Shown here: positions 24,058 to 31,510 of the stretch, piece after piece
Numbering within the stretch: the first letter of the stretch is position 1
How the letters are laid out: each line of letters starts with the position of its first letter
From: a virus
Length of the DNA: 45,603 nucleotides
Reading direction: 5' to 3' (one strand)
IMG/VR virus record: IMGVR_UViG_3300025132_006985
Span: 1-45,603 of that record
Made by a program: the position numbers and the translations under genes
The notes under the pieces: generated by a model
Told to the model about the DNA's origin: nothing
The model's database searches: none
The model's input: only the letters and a program-made list of their open reading frames with translations

Positions 24058-26136
24058 ATGCGTAAGAAATTGCTCGCTGCGGCCGCCTCGGCCGCGGTGC
24101 TTTCTGCCGTGCCCGCGGCCGTGCTGACGCGCGACAGCGAGGCGCCGGCGGATAATCTGCTCTATCGCGACATCACGTTCGAAGTTCGGTCGGAAACGAT
24201 CGACGAAGCCGAGCGCACGGTCGAGCTGAGCTTTTCGTCGGAAGCCCCCGTGGAACGCTGGTGGGGCACCGAAATACTGGATCATGGCGGCGCGTCGGTT
24301 CGGCTTGGACGGCTGAACGGCGGTGCGGCGCTGTTGATGGACCACAATCACCGGGACCTGGTGGGCGTGGTCGTGAAAGCCTGGGTGAAGGGGCGCATCG
24401 GTCGCGCCATCGTGCGATTTGGACAATCGGCACGCGCCAAGGAAATCTTTCAGGACGTCGTTGACGGTATCCGAAAGCTGGTGAGCGTCGGATATCGCCC
24501 GCACAAAGTCGTGCTGGAAAAGCAGGAAGGCGATCAGGCCACCTATCGCCTGATGGATTGGGAGCCGTTCGAAATCAGTTTCGTCTCGGTTCCCGCAGAC
24601 ACGACGGTCGGCGTCGGTCGTGATGGCGACCCGTCGGCATTTGATCCCCGAAACCTTGTTGAAGAAGAAGAGGACGACGACATGCGGCTTAACCGTAATG
24701 CCGGCGGCGGCGCTGCGCCGATCGCCACCCCCGCCGCTGCGCCCGCTGCCCCGGCAGCGCCTGCAGCTCCCGAAACCCGCGGCGCTCCCGCCGCGTCTGC
24801 GCCGACCGTTCCGGCAGCGCCCGGCGTCAGCGATACCGAACGCGCCGCCATTGCGACCGCCGAACGCGACCGCATTGCGAATATCCGTGCGCTCGGTCAG
24901 CGCCTGAACGCCGGCGACCTCGCCGACACGTCGATTGCCGAAGGGCATTCGATCGAGGCGTTCATGCGCGCCTTCACGCAGGCGCAGCCGAATGCCACCC
25001 CGGTGCGCACCGCCGAAAGTCCCGTCATCGGGATGAATTCGCAGGATCAGCAGCGCTACAGCTTCCTTCGGGTGCTTCATGCGCTTGCCAATCCGAACGA
25101 CCGCCGGGCGCAGGAAGCCGCGACGTTCGAATTCGAATGCTCGGAAGCGGCTCGCCAGCTGCGTCCCGGCGCCGAATTTCAGGGTGCGATCACGGTCCCG
25201 GCGGACGTCATTCGTGCCGCGATCGACCCGTCGCGTCAGCCCGGCCAACGCGACCTGACGGTCGGCACGGCCACGGCGGGCGGCAACACGGTCGCGACCG
25301 ACCTGCTCGCCGCCAGCTTCATCGAGCTGCTGCGCAATCGCATGGCGCTGCAGGGCCTTGGCGCGCGCGTCATGACCGACCTGAACGGCAACGTCGCGAT
25401 CCCGCGCGCGACCGGCGGCGCAACCGCCTATTGGGTCGCGGAAAGCGGCGCACCGACCGAAAGCCAGCAGGCTTTCGACCAGGTGCCGCTGACGCCGAAA
25501 ACCGTCGGTGCCTTCACCGACATTTCGCGCAAGCTGCTGCTGCAAAGCTCGATCGACGTCGAGGCGTTCGTTCGTCAGGACCTCGCTACCACGCTGGCGC
25601 TGGCGATCGACCTCGCCGGCATCAACGGCAGCGGCGCGTCGAACCAGCCGCGGGGCGTGATGCAGACCGCCGGTATCGGTTCGGTCGCCGGCGGCACCAA
25701 CGGCGCGGCCCCGACGTGGGATCATATCGTCAAGCTAGAAACCGAAGTCGCGATCGACAATGCCGATGTCGGGGCGCTCGCGTACCTGACCAACAGCAAG
25801 GTTCGCGGCAAGCTCAAGACGACCCAGCGCTTTGCCTCGACCGACGGCGGCGCCATCTGGTCGGACGACAACCGCCTGAACGGCTACAATGCGGCCGTCA
25901 GCAATCAGGTCCCGTCCAATCTGACGAAGGGCACCGCCGCTGGCATCTGTTCGGCGGCGCTCTTCGGCAATTGGGCCGACCTGATCATCGGCATGTGGGG
26001 CGGCCTCGACCTGCTCGTCGATCCCTACAGCAATTCGACCAGCGGCACCGTCCGCATCGTCGCGCTGCAGGATGTCGATGTCGCCGTTCGCCACGCCGAG
26101 AGCTTCGCGGCCATGGTCGATATTCTCACCGACTAA
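24058..26136 (+). CDS. Fused prohead protease-major capsid protein (HK97 type)
   Basis: This 692-aa polypeptide joins an S78-type prohead protease to an HK97-fold capsid protein. The protease part has LLMDHNH (His96), KLVSVGY (Ser143) and EISFVSVPAD (172-181). An acidic stretch and an Ala/Pro-rich linker (about 218-256) follow, then a helical scaffold-like delta region. The capsid domain runs from about residue 375, with NGNVAIPRATGG and INGSGASNQPRGVMQTAG. The first 24 residues resemble a signal peptide, which is odd. An internal ATG at 24682 (Met209) has AGAGGA 8 nt upstream, so the capsid part may also be made separately. Confidence 0.93.
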   Translation: MRKKLLAAAASAAVLSAVPAAVLTRDSEAPADNLLYRDITFEVRSETIDEAERTVELSFSSEAPVERWWGTEILDHGGASVRLGRLNGGAALLMDHNHRDLVGVVVKAWVKGRIGRAIVRFGQSARAKEIFQDVVDGIRKLVSVGYRPHKVVLEKQEGDQATYRLMDWEPFEISFVSVPADTTVGVGRDGDPSAFDPRNLVEEEEDDDMRLNRNAGGGAAPIATPAAAPAAPAAPAAPETRGAPAASAPTVPAAPGVSDTERAAIATAERDRIANIRALGQRLNAGDLADTSIAEGHSIEAFMRAFTQAQPNATPVRTAESPVIGMNSQDQQRYSFLRVLHALANPNDRRAQEAATFEFECSEAARQLRPGAEFQGAITVPADVIRAAIDPSRQPGQRDLTVGTATAGGNTVATDLLAASFIELLRNRMALQGLGARVMTDLNGNVAIPRATGGATAYWVAESGAPTESQQAFDQVPLTPKTVGAFTDISRKLLLQSSIDVEAFVRQDLATTLALAIDLAGINGSGASNQPRGVMQTAGIGSVAGGTNGAAPTWDHIVKLETEVAIDNADVGALAYLTNSKVRGKLKTTQRFASTDGGAIWSDDNRLNGYNAAVSNQVPSNLTKGTAAGICSAALFGNWADLIIGMWGGLDLLVDPYSNSTSGTVRIVALQDVDVAVRHAESFAAMVDILTD

Positions 26137-26153
26137 CCGAGGTTCCTTGCCGG

Positions 26154-26225
26154 GAGGGCGTCGCTTCGGCGGCGCCCTCTTGCTCGCGGCTGGCGTCGTC
26201 CCGGTCGACAGCCGCGAGCAAGAGG
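26154..26225. terminator. Two overlapping strong hairpins after the capsid gene
   Basis: Hairpin A, 26154-26179, has 11-bp arms (one G-U pair) closed by a TTCG tetraloop. Hairpin B has perfect 17-bp arms at 26176-26192 and 26209-26225 with a 16-nt loop. They share CCTC at 26176-26179, so A and B cannot form fully at the same time. No T-tract follows either stem. They may attenuate transcription or protect the capsid mRNA from 3' decay. The next gene's Shine-Dalgarno sequence lies 9 bp after B. Confidence 0.7.
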
Positions 26226-26246
26226 ACAGCAGTAAAGGATAGAATC

Positions 26247-26876
26247 ATGGGAAACAGAAAACCCGCCGCCTCGCGCAATTCCGCGCCTGCGGCCAATGCC
26301 GCCGCCAAGCCCGGCGACGACGTCACCGCCGAATATTTCGCCCTGTCGAACACGGCGATTGACGGCGTTCATTTCGCATCCGGCGACCCGATTACCGGGC
26401 TCACCGATCGCGACCAGATTGCGCTCGCCCTGCGGATCGGTGCCATCGGCCCAAACCCTCCGGGGGCGGCCGCGCCGGAAACTGACGCTGCCGCCGCGAT
26501 CAATGCCGCGCTGACCGACGCAGGCGCTGCCGACGCGGTCGCGGCCAAGCGGTTGCTCGCGACGGTGGCTTCGACGTTCGTCGACCTCGGCGCGCGGATG
26601 GGCGACGGCGCCAAGGTCTTGATCGATCTGACCAAAGAGGCTTTCGATCAAGCCGATGCGGTCGCAACGACGCTCGAGGAAGCGCTGACGGCGGTTGCCG
26701 AGGATGCTTCCGACGACGTGAAGGCCGCTGCGGCGGCGGAATCCGATCAGGCGCAGGCGGCTCGCGAAATCGCCAAAACCGCGTTCGCGGCGTTCGAGGA
26801 CGCCGAGGGCTTCGCGGACGAATATGCCAAGTTCGACACCGCGCTGAAAGCGGCGGTCGCGGAGCTGAGCAAATGA
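26247..26876 (+). CDS. Hypothetical head-region protein, Ala-rich
   Basis: The 209-aa protein starts at ATG 26247 after AAAGGAT. A low-complexity N-terminus (KPAASRNSAPAANAAAKPG) precedes a small domain (VTAEYFALSNTAIDGVHFASGDPITGLTDRDQIALALRIGAI in part). A long acidic Ala-rich helical region with coiled-coil character follows. It may be a head decoration or accessory protein from its place after the capsid gene. It is separated from the capsid gene by the hairpin pair. Family not recognised. Confidence 0.7.
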   Translation: MGNRKPAASRNSAPAANAAAKPGDDVTAEYFALSNTAIDGVHFASGDPITGLTDRDQIALALRIGAIGPNPPGAAAPETDAAAAINAALTDAGAADAVAAKRLLATVASTFVDLGARMGDGAKVLIDLTKEAFDQADAVATTLEEALTAVAEDASDDVKAAAAAESDQAQAAREIAKTAFAAFEDAEGFADEYAKFDTALKAAVAELSK

Positions 26877-27067
26877 AAGCGATCCAGCTCCACACGGCCG
26901 CTGTCGACAACGGCGGCGCTCGTCGCGACGCGCCTGCTGTCCTGACGGTCGGCAAGGATGCCGACCAGATCGACGCGGTACGCGCCAAGGCGCTGGTCGA
27001 CAGCGGCGGCGCCGTCGATGCGACGCCCGCCGAAAAGGGCGCTCAGAAAGGCAATGCCGGTCAATGA
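26873..27067 (+). CDS. Small hypothetical protein, 64 aa
   Basis: ATGA overlaps join it to both neighbours. The sequence (MKAIQLHTAAVDNGGARRD...) starts with a likely strand and becomes acidic and Ala-rich. It is probably a small head or joining accessory. No motif is visible. Confidence 0.6.
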   Translation: MKAIQLHTAAVDNGGARRDAPAVLTVGKDADQIDAVRAKALVDSGGAVDATPAEKGAQKGNAGQ

Positions 27068-27399
27068 GCGATTGGCCGGGCAGCGACGCTGCGGCGTCGA
27101 AAATTCACGGCGCGTTCGCGCTGCCGGTGACCTATGTGCCGCTGTCCGGCCCTTCGAAACCGATCAACGCCGTCTATTCGAACAAGCCCGCGCCCGGTTT
27201 CATGGGCGAGGGCGCGACGCTGCGCACGGTCAAATGGCAGGTGTTGCAGACCGATGTCGCGGAACCGGCGAAGGGCGACAAGGTCGTGGGCGGCGCCGAG
27301 CTGCCCGCGCGCCTGCGCGGCGAATGGCTGGTCATCGACATTACCGAACGCGACGATGTCGCGGCGAACGATCTGATCGTGGAGCGCGTCAGTGCCTAG
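27064..27399 (+). CDS. Probable head-tail joining protein (gpFII-like)
   Basis: The 111-aa protein looks all-beta. The part WQVLQTDVAEPAKGDKVVGGAELPARLRGEWLVIDI fits the pattern of small head-completion proteins of the FII type, where a 'P..GD.V' turn precedes a loop and the last strands. Position between head and tail terminator genes agrees. ATGA overlap upstream; 8-bp overlap downstream. Confidence 0.65.
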   Translation: MSDWPGSDAAASKIHGAFALPVTYVPLSGPSKPINAVYSNKPAPGFMGEGATLRTVKWQVLQTDVAEPAKGDKVVGGAELPARLRGEWLVIDITERDDVAANDLIVERVSA

Positions 27400-27811
27400 C
27401 ATTCGGGGAGACGCCTTTCTCGCGCTCGACGCGGCGCTATCGCCTGACGTGAATGAATATGAGCGCATGCCGTCGAGCGACCCGGCCAAGTTTCCGGCGC
27501 GCCATCTGCACGACAGCGGTCAGTCGGTCATCGAACGCGAGGCGCAGAATAGCCGCTATGATATGGAAATCACGGTCGAGGGCTTTGTTCAGGGCAATGG
27601 CGGTGCCGACACCCATGACAAGCTGAACGATCTGTATGCCGATACTGTCACGCGCGTGATGGCGCTGGTCGGCCTGCACAATATCGAAGCGATCGAAGAG
27701 GGCACCCTGCGCCCCTCTGTCGCCCCGCTCGCGTCAGTGCGCTGCATGGGCTTCGCGCTCGATTTCGCCATCACCTTTGCCACCCGCCGAGGCGATCCCA
27801 CCCAAATTTGA
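27392..27811 (+). CDS. Probable tail terminator (gpU-like)
   Basis: GTG start at 27392 overlaps the upstream stop by 8 bp. The 139-aa sequence has an N-terminal helix (AFLALDAALS) and an alternating strand core (YDMEITVEGFVQG). A helix (HDKLNDLYADTVTRVMAL) and C-terminal strands (VRCMGFALDFAITFATR) complete it. That is the layout of minor tail proteins that cap the tail tube, next to the tube gene. The assignment rests on layout and synteny. Confidence 0.7.
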   Translation: MPSIRGDAFLALDAALSPDVNEYERMPSSDPAKFPARHLHDSGQSVIEREAQNSRYDMEITVEGFVQGNGGADTHDKLNDLYADTVTRVMALVGLHNIEAIEEGTLRPSVAPLASVRCMGFALDFAITFATRRGDPTQI

Positions 27812-27839
27812 CGCACCCAATTTTGAAGGGAGTACCACG

Positions 27840-29078
27840 ATGCCCGATCCGATTATTCGCACGACCAATGTCGCGATGCTGTTCAAGCTCGAGACGACCG
27901 AAAATGTCGATGCTGCACCTGTCGCGGCCGACGCCTTCCCGTTCGAAGAGGACGGTTACAGCTATAATTCGCCCTACAGCTCCGAAGGGTCGAACGAAGC
28001 GAACGGCTCGCTCGTCGCGGCGGCGCCGCTGATCATCGGCCAGCCTGCCGAAATTTCGATCCGTTGCCGCCTCAAGGGCATCGCCGGCGCAACCGCCTAT
28101 TCGGCGAGCGTCAAGCCGCCGCATCATGCGCTGCTGTCGGCGAGCGGGCTTCGCGGGCTGTTCACCGCCGCCATCACCGGTGCGGCGCTGACCGCAGGCT
28201 CGACGACTTCGGCGACGCTCGGCGCCGCCTTTGCCGCCATCGCGCAGGCCTACCGCGGCATGCCGCTTGCGATCACGGGCGGCCCTGGTAACGGCCAAAC
28301 CCCATTCATCGCCGATTACACGGCGGGCAAGGTAGCGACGCTGACCGACACGATGCCGACGCTGACGACTTCGACGATCGCGGGCATCCCCGACAACTGG
28401 ACCTATGCGGGCACCAGTCCACAGGACGTCGCCGCCCGCACGACCGACCATCCGTCGGGCACCCTCTATATCTATGAGGACGGCACGCTGTTGAAGTTCA
28501 CCGGCTGCCGCGCGACGCCCGACGATATCGCGGTCGACACGGCGCGGCCCGGCTTTGTCACCTTCAAGCTGATGGGCGTTTTTGCGGGCAAGTCCGATGC
28601 GGCAATCCCGAGCGGCCTTGCCGTGCCGGGTCATAGCGCCCCGATCCTCGCACAGGGTCTCGGCGGTCTCGACGCATCCTTCCTCGTCAACCGCCTGCCG
28701 CTGCCCATCGCGACGCTGTCGGTCAAGCCGGCGTCAGCGCTGGAAAGCCCCGACGATCCGAACACGGCCTATGGCTTCGCCGCGGCGCAGCTCGGCGAGC
28801 GGTCGCCGACGCTGACGTGCAACCCGCTCGGAACGACCGTCGCTGTTCGCAACACCCTGAACCAGATCGCCGCTTACACGCAATATCCGGGGATTATCCG
28901 TTGCGGCAGCGCGGTGCGCAATCGGTGGGCCATCACCTTCCCGGTGCTGCAGCCCGTCGAAAGCGCGCCGGGCACGCGCGGTCAGTTCCGGTCCGAAGAC
29001 CTGTCGCTGCGCATTCTTGCGCCGTCGTCGCGTGATCCGCAGAGCCGCGACAACGAACTTGTTCTCTGTTTCTGGTGA
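27840..29078 (+). CDS. Major tail tube protein
   Basis: The 412-aa protein begins MPDPIIRTTNVAMLFKLETTEN after a GGGAG Shine-Dalgarno sequence. It is rich in Ala, Gly, Thr and Ser with many predicted strands, as in large siphophage tube subunits. Examples are PAEISIRCRLKGIAG and LYIYEDGTLLKFTGCRATPDDIAVD. The VTFKLMG and ATLSVKPASALESP segments are compatible with a duplicated tube domain. It precedes the frameshifted chaperone gene, as is standard. Confidence 0.85.
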   Translation: MPDPIIRTTNVAMLFKLETTENVDAAPVAADAFPFEEDGYSYNSPYSSEGSNEANGSLVAAAPLIIGQPAEISIRCRLKGIAGATAYSASVKPPHHALLSASGLRGLFTAAITGAALTAGSTTSATLGAAFAAIAQAYRGMPLAITGGPGNGQTPFIADYTAGKVATLTDTMPTLTTSTIAGIPDNWTYAGTSPQDVAARTTDHPSGTLYIYEDGTLLKFTGCRATPDDIAVDTARPGFVTFKLMGVFAGKSDAAIPSGLAVPGHSAPILAQGLGGLDASFLVNRLPLPIATLSVKPASALESPDDPNTAYGFAAAQLGERSPTLTCNPLGTTVAVRNTLNQIAAYTQYPGIIRCGSAVRNRWAITFPVLQPVESAPGTRGQFRSEDLSLRILAPSSRDPQSRDNELVLCFW

Positions 29079-29084
29079 GCTGAC

Positions 29085-29771
29085 ATGGCTGAATTGATGA
29101 CAACCACGACGGCGCCGACGCGGTTCGTTCCGCAATGGCGTCGGGACGACCCCGACGCGCCCGCCTTCATGCTGCGCGCCGGCTCGGTCATCGAGCGCGA
29201 ATCGCTCGAGGCCGAGTTGGCGGGCGAGCATCGGGCGGGGCGCGTTTGGCCCTATGAGCTGGCGAACGTGCTGTGCGATGCGTTCCGCGCGATCGGCGGC
29301 GAGGATGTCGGCCTGTTGATCGGCCTTGTCGAGCGCGAGCAGGGGGCGGCGCTGCTCGGCGGCGAAAAGCTGGACGACACCGACCAGGCGACGCTCGACG
29401 GCGCGCGGCAAGTCGCAATCGAATATTGGCCCGACTATGCCGCGCTGGTCGCGCAGATGCAGCGGCGCGAGTTGTTGTTGCCGATCCTTGCATTCCGTCG
29501 CTTCTGCGTCGGTTGGGAGAATGTGAAAGGCACGTTCAAGCGCGGCCTCGGCGGCGTTGTCGATGACAGCGCATTGAAAAGCGTCGATCCGCTGCACATG
29601 CGTGCGGCGGGAATCGAGGCCTACAATTTGCTCTATCTGGACCCGAGTGCGGAAAAAAACTCCGCGGCGCCCTTACCGTCGAGCGATTCCCCGCCGATTT
29701 CCGGTTCGGGCGAACCTTTGGCGACGGGTGGGACATCGGCCCCGACCGATGGAGCGCAAACCCAGCCATAG
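29085..29771 (+). CDS. Tail assembly chaperone, short form (gpG-like)
   Basis: The 228-aa product of the unshifted frame starts at ATG 29085. Its body is helical (LANVLCDAFRAIGGEDVGLLIGLVEREQGAALLGG includes the core). It ends in a Ser/Pro-rich tail after the slippery site. Such proteins coat the tape measure during tail assembly and are not in the virion. The same start yields a longer -1 product through A AAA AAC at 29654-29660. Its place just before the tape measure block is standard for gpG. Confidence 0.85.
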   Translation: MAELMTTTTAPTRFVPQWRRDDPDAPAFMLRAGSVIERESLEAELAGEHRAGRVWPYELANVLCDAFRAIGGEDVGLLIGLVEREQGAALLGGEKLDDTDQATLDGARQVAIEYWPDYAALVAQMQRRELLLPILAFRRFCVGWENVKGTFKRGLGGVVDDSALKSVDPLHMRAAGIEAYNLLYLDPSAEKNSAAPLPSSDSPPISGSGEPLATGGTSAPTDGAQTQP

Positions 29772-29965
29772 TTATCCCGCGCGACGTCCGGTTCGCGGTC
29801 AAGATGTTTCTCGCATCGAAACAGGCCGCGAGCGGGCCGCTGGGCGGCGGTGCGGCGCTGATCGGCGCGGGGAGCCTGCTAGACCAGCCCGCCGCCCTGA
29901 CCGACGCCTTTGCCCTGTTGGAGCGCCTGTTGCATGAGCAGCTTTCGGACCGACCTGACGGTTGA
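29085..29965 (+). CDS. Tail assembly chaperone, -1 frameshift form (gpGT-like), 293 aa
   Basis: Ribosomes that slip back one base at 29654-29660 leave the short frame after 192 codons and read 101 more codons from 29660 to the TGA at 29963-29965. The added domain begins LRGALTVERFPADFRFG. It includes RDVRFAVKMFLASKQAASG and ALTDAFALLERLLHEQL, which looks like a folded helical domain. It has no start codon of its own that would give the full domain. Its end overlaps the next gene's start by 32 bp. Known lambda-like GT proteins bind the tape measure through this T domain. Confidence 0.8.
29654..29660 (+). promoter_or_regulatory. Programmed -1 ribosomal frameshift site (A AAA AAC)
   Basis: The heptamer A-AAA-AAC is in the exact phase needed: codons GAA, AAA, AAC in the zero frame. 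It fits X-XXY-YYZ, one of the most efficient bacterial slippery sequences. A possible weak stem (GGTT/AACC) lies about 43 nt downstream; no strong pseudoknot is obvious. Confidence 0.82.
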
Positions 29966-30611
29966 CGAGGCCAAGCTAAACGCCGACCTCGATCGCTGGA
30001 TTTCCGACGTCCTGCGCGCCGGAACCGGGGCGATCCGCACGACGACGCGGAAGCTGGAAAAGGCGCTGGAAACGACGACTCGGTCGACCGTGAAAGGTCG
30101 GCTGCATCGGGCGTGGAAGAGCCAGGCGTTTCCGGCGGCCGATATCCCCGCCTATTCGCCGCAGGGCACTGTCTATGTCAACGGCGGCAAGCGGTCGCAG
30201 GGCGCGATGCAATATTGGACGCAACCCGGTATCAACAAAAGCAAGGCGGGATATTGGCTCGCCATCCCGACCCCGGCGGCGGGATCGCGCGGCCGCGACC
30301 GTCATATCACGCCGGGCGAATGGGAGCGGCGAACGGGCGTGCGCCTGATCTTCGTCTATCGCGGCGCCAGTCGACCGGCCTTGCTGGTCGCCGAAGGGAC
30401 GCTGGCCAAGGGCGGGCCGTCGTTTCGGGAATTTACCGAGGCGCGTCGCCGCGGCGGGCAGCATCCGCACGTCACGGTGCCGATCTTTGTCCTGATCCCG
30501 TTTCAGCGCTTTGCGAACCGGATTTCGATCAAGCCCATTGTGCTGCGGCACGAGGCGATTTTGGCGAGGGATTTCGAGGCGCGGGTGGCGCAACTCGAGC
30601 GGGCTGGTTAA
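29934..30611 (+). CDS. DUF6441-type phage tail-region protein
   Basis: The 225-aa protein starts at ATG 29934. The central part, GYWLAIPTPAAGSRGRDRHITPGEWERRTG-VRLIFVYRG, together with LLVAEGTL and VPIFVLIPFQ, matches the pattern I recall for DUF6441 phage proteins. These often sit between the tail chaperone and tape measure genes. Role unknown, perhaps tail completion. Its TAA overlaps the TAA of the oppositely oriented membrane gene at 30608-30611. Confidence 0.8.
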   Translation: MSSFRTDLTVDEAKLNADLDRWISDVLRAGTGAIRTTTRKLEKALETTTRSTVKGRLHRAWKSQAFPAADIPAYSPQGTVYVNGGKRSQGAMQYWTQPGINKSKAGYWLAIPTPAAGSRGRDRHITPGEWERRTGVRLIFVYRGASRPALLVAEGTLAKGGPSFREFTEARRRGGQHPHVTVPIFVLIPFQRFANRISIKPIVLRHEAILARDFEARVAQLERAG

Positions 30612-30928
30612 TCAGACGCCATCGGGATCAACACGATTTGACAGTGTTTGCAGCGTGTCGCCGATTTGGGGACGAAGCTGCGACATTCAGGGCAAGGCGC
30701 AACTTTGGAGGTGTCGACCTTGAGCGGTCTCGCCGCGACGCCCTCGAATACCCTCCCCGCGCAATAGGGGATGACGACGAAAGAAAGGCCGATGACGGAT
30801 GAGAAGTCGGGTCCGCCGCCGGTGCCCATGCCGAATAGAGAACCGAAAAGAAGATAGGTGGCTACCGCGCAGCCGAGGATAGTTAGGCCGTGGCAAATGT
30901 CGGCAAGGTTCCACCATATTTCTCGCAT
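30608..30928 (-). CDS. Membrane protein with C-terminal zinc ribbon (moron)
   Basis: The 106-aa protein has two hydrophobic segments (LTILGCAVATYLLFGSLFG and VIGLSFVVIPYCAGRVF). A zinc ribbon follows: CPECRSFVPKSATRCKHC, CxxC..CxxC. A GGGGGA Shine-Dalgarno sequence precedes the ATG. It lies on the minus strand inside the rightward tail operon, 4 bp downstream of the RHH gene, so the two form a small separate operon. The position and orientation suggest a lysogenic-conversion gene, perhaps affecting the host envelope or superinfection. That is inference. Confidence 0.8.
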   Translation of the reverse strand: MREIWWNLADICHGLTILGCAVATYLLFGSLFGMGTGGGPDFSSVIGLSFVVIPYCAGRVFEGVAARPLKVDTSKVAPCPECRSFVPKSATRCKHCQIVLIPMASD

Positions 30929-30932
30929 GTTA

Positions 30933-31109
30933 TCATTCCCCCAAATGGTGGCGAAGGATACGTCGAATTGCTTCCGGGCGCGAGGGGGAATCGGTTTGTT
31001 CAGCTATCCAGCGATCGACTGCAGCCAACTCGTCCGGCGGCAGTCGGCAGTTGACGGATGTTGCGCCTACCTTGGGCCGCCCGCGTTTTCTTGCACCAGA
31101 AATTGACAT
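30933..31109 (-). CDS. Ribbon-helix-helix (CopG/Arc-type) regulator, 58 aa
   Basis: The sequence begins MSISGARKRGRPKVGATSV. The strand (TSVNCRLPP) and two helices (DELAAVDRWIAEQ and SRPEAIRRILRHHL) form the RHH fold, which binds DNA as a dimer. It probably represses its own promoter. A direct repeat of CTGG-YR-CAAGAAAA spans the start codon. The gene is co-oriented with the membrane zinc-ribbon gene and divergent from the 31193 gene. Confidence 0.8.
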   Translation of the reverse strand: MSISGARKRGRPKVGATSVNCRLPPDELAAVDRWIAEQTDSPSRPEAIRRILRHHLGE

Positions 31110-31128
31110 AGCGATTTTCTTGTGCCAG
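31086..31128 (-). promoter_or_regulatory. Candidate RHH operator: 14-bp direct repeat
   Basis: On the minus strand, CTGGCACAAGAAAA (31128-31115) and CTGGTGCAAGAAAA (31099-31086) match at 12 of 14 positions and are spaced 29 bp apart. One lies upstream of the RHH start codon, the other within its first codons. Autoregulation by the RHH protein is a reasonable guess; no promoter consensus is clear here. Confidence 0.45.
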
Positions 31129-31192
31129 TTAATGCGGGCCGAAGCAAGGTTACCGCCTCGCTCCGACCCTAACCTGAAACATGGAGTGACCC

Positions 31193-31510
31193 ATGATCCA
31201 AGCTGATGACGGCCATAGCAGCCGAGACCCCGCGCCGTCAGCGGGGAATATCGAAAAAAATTCCCCCCGGTCCACCGGAAAGGGCGAGGCGATTTCCGGC
31301 GTGCTGGGCGCGATGGAACGCAACGACGTCTATTATGCACTGAGCATGATCGACGCGCGGGCGACGGCGCTTCGCCAGATGCTTGAGTTGGTCAAATCCG
31401 CGCGGGATATAGACGATCATGTTCGCGCGCTTCTGGACGTCATTGGCTTCGAGGTCATGGCGATCGAGGATTTGGCAGACGAACAGATGCGCGAAAGGAC
31501 AATCCAGTGA
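31193..31510 (+). CDS. Hypothetical protein preceding Rha
   Basis: The 105-aa protein begins at ATG 31193 after GGAG. The first 35 residues are polar and probably disordered. The rest is helical (RNDVYYALSMIDARATALRQMLELV in part). Its stop overlaps the Rha gene's GTG start as GTGA. It is divergent from the RHH gene. No family recognised. Confidence 0.7.
   Translation: MIQADDGHSSRDPAPSAGNIEKNSPRSTGKGEAISGVLGAMERNDVYYALSMIDARATALRQMLELVKSARDIDDHVRALLDVIGFEVMAIEDLADEQMRERTIQ

Noticed and set aside
23863-25725. Open frame of 620 codons antisense to the portal end and capsid fusion gene
   Set aside because: Codon-position mirror of a real gene. Composition is Arg/Gly-rich, it lacks a ribosome site, and it crosses two well-identified genes.
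30608-31109. RHH protein plus neighbour as a toxin-antitoxin pair
   Set aside because: The partner is a two-span membrane protein with a zinc ribbon, not a RelE, VapC or similar toxin, and the gene order alone is not enough.
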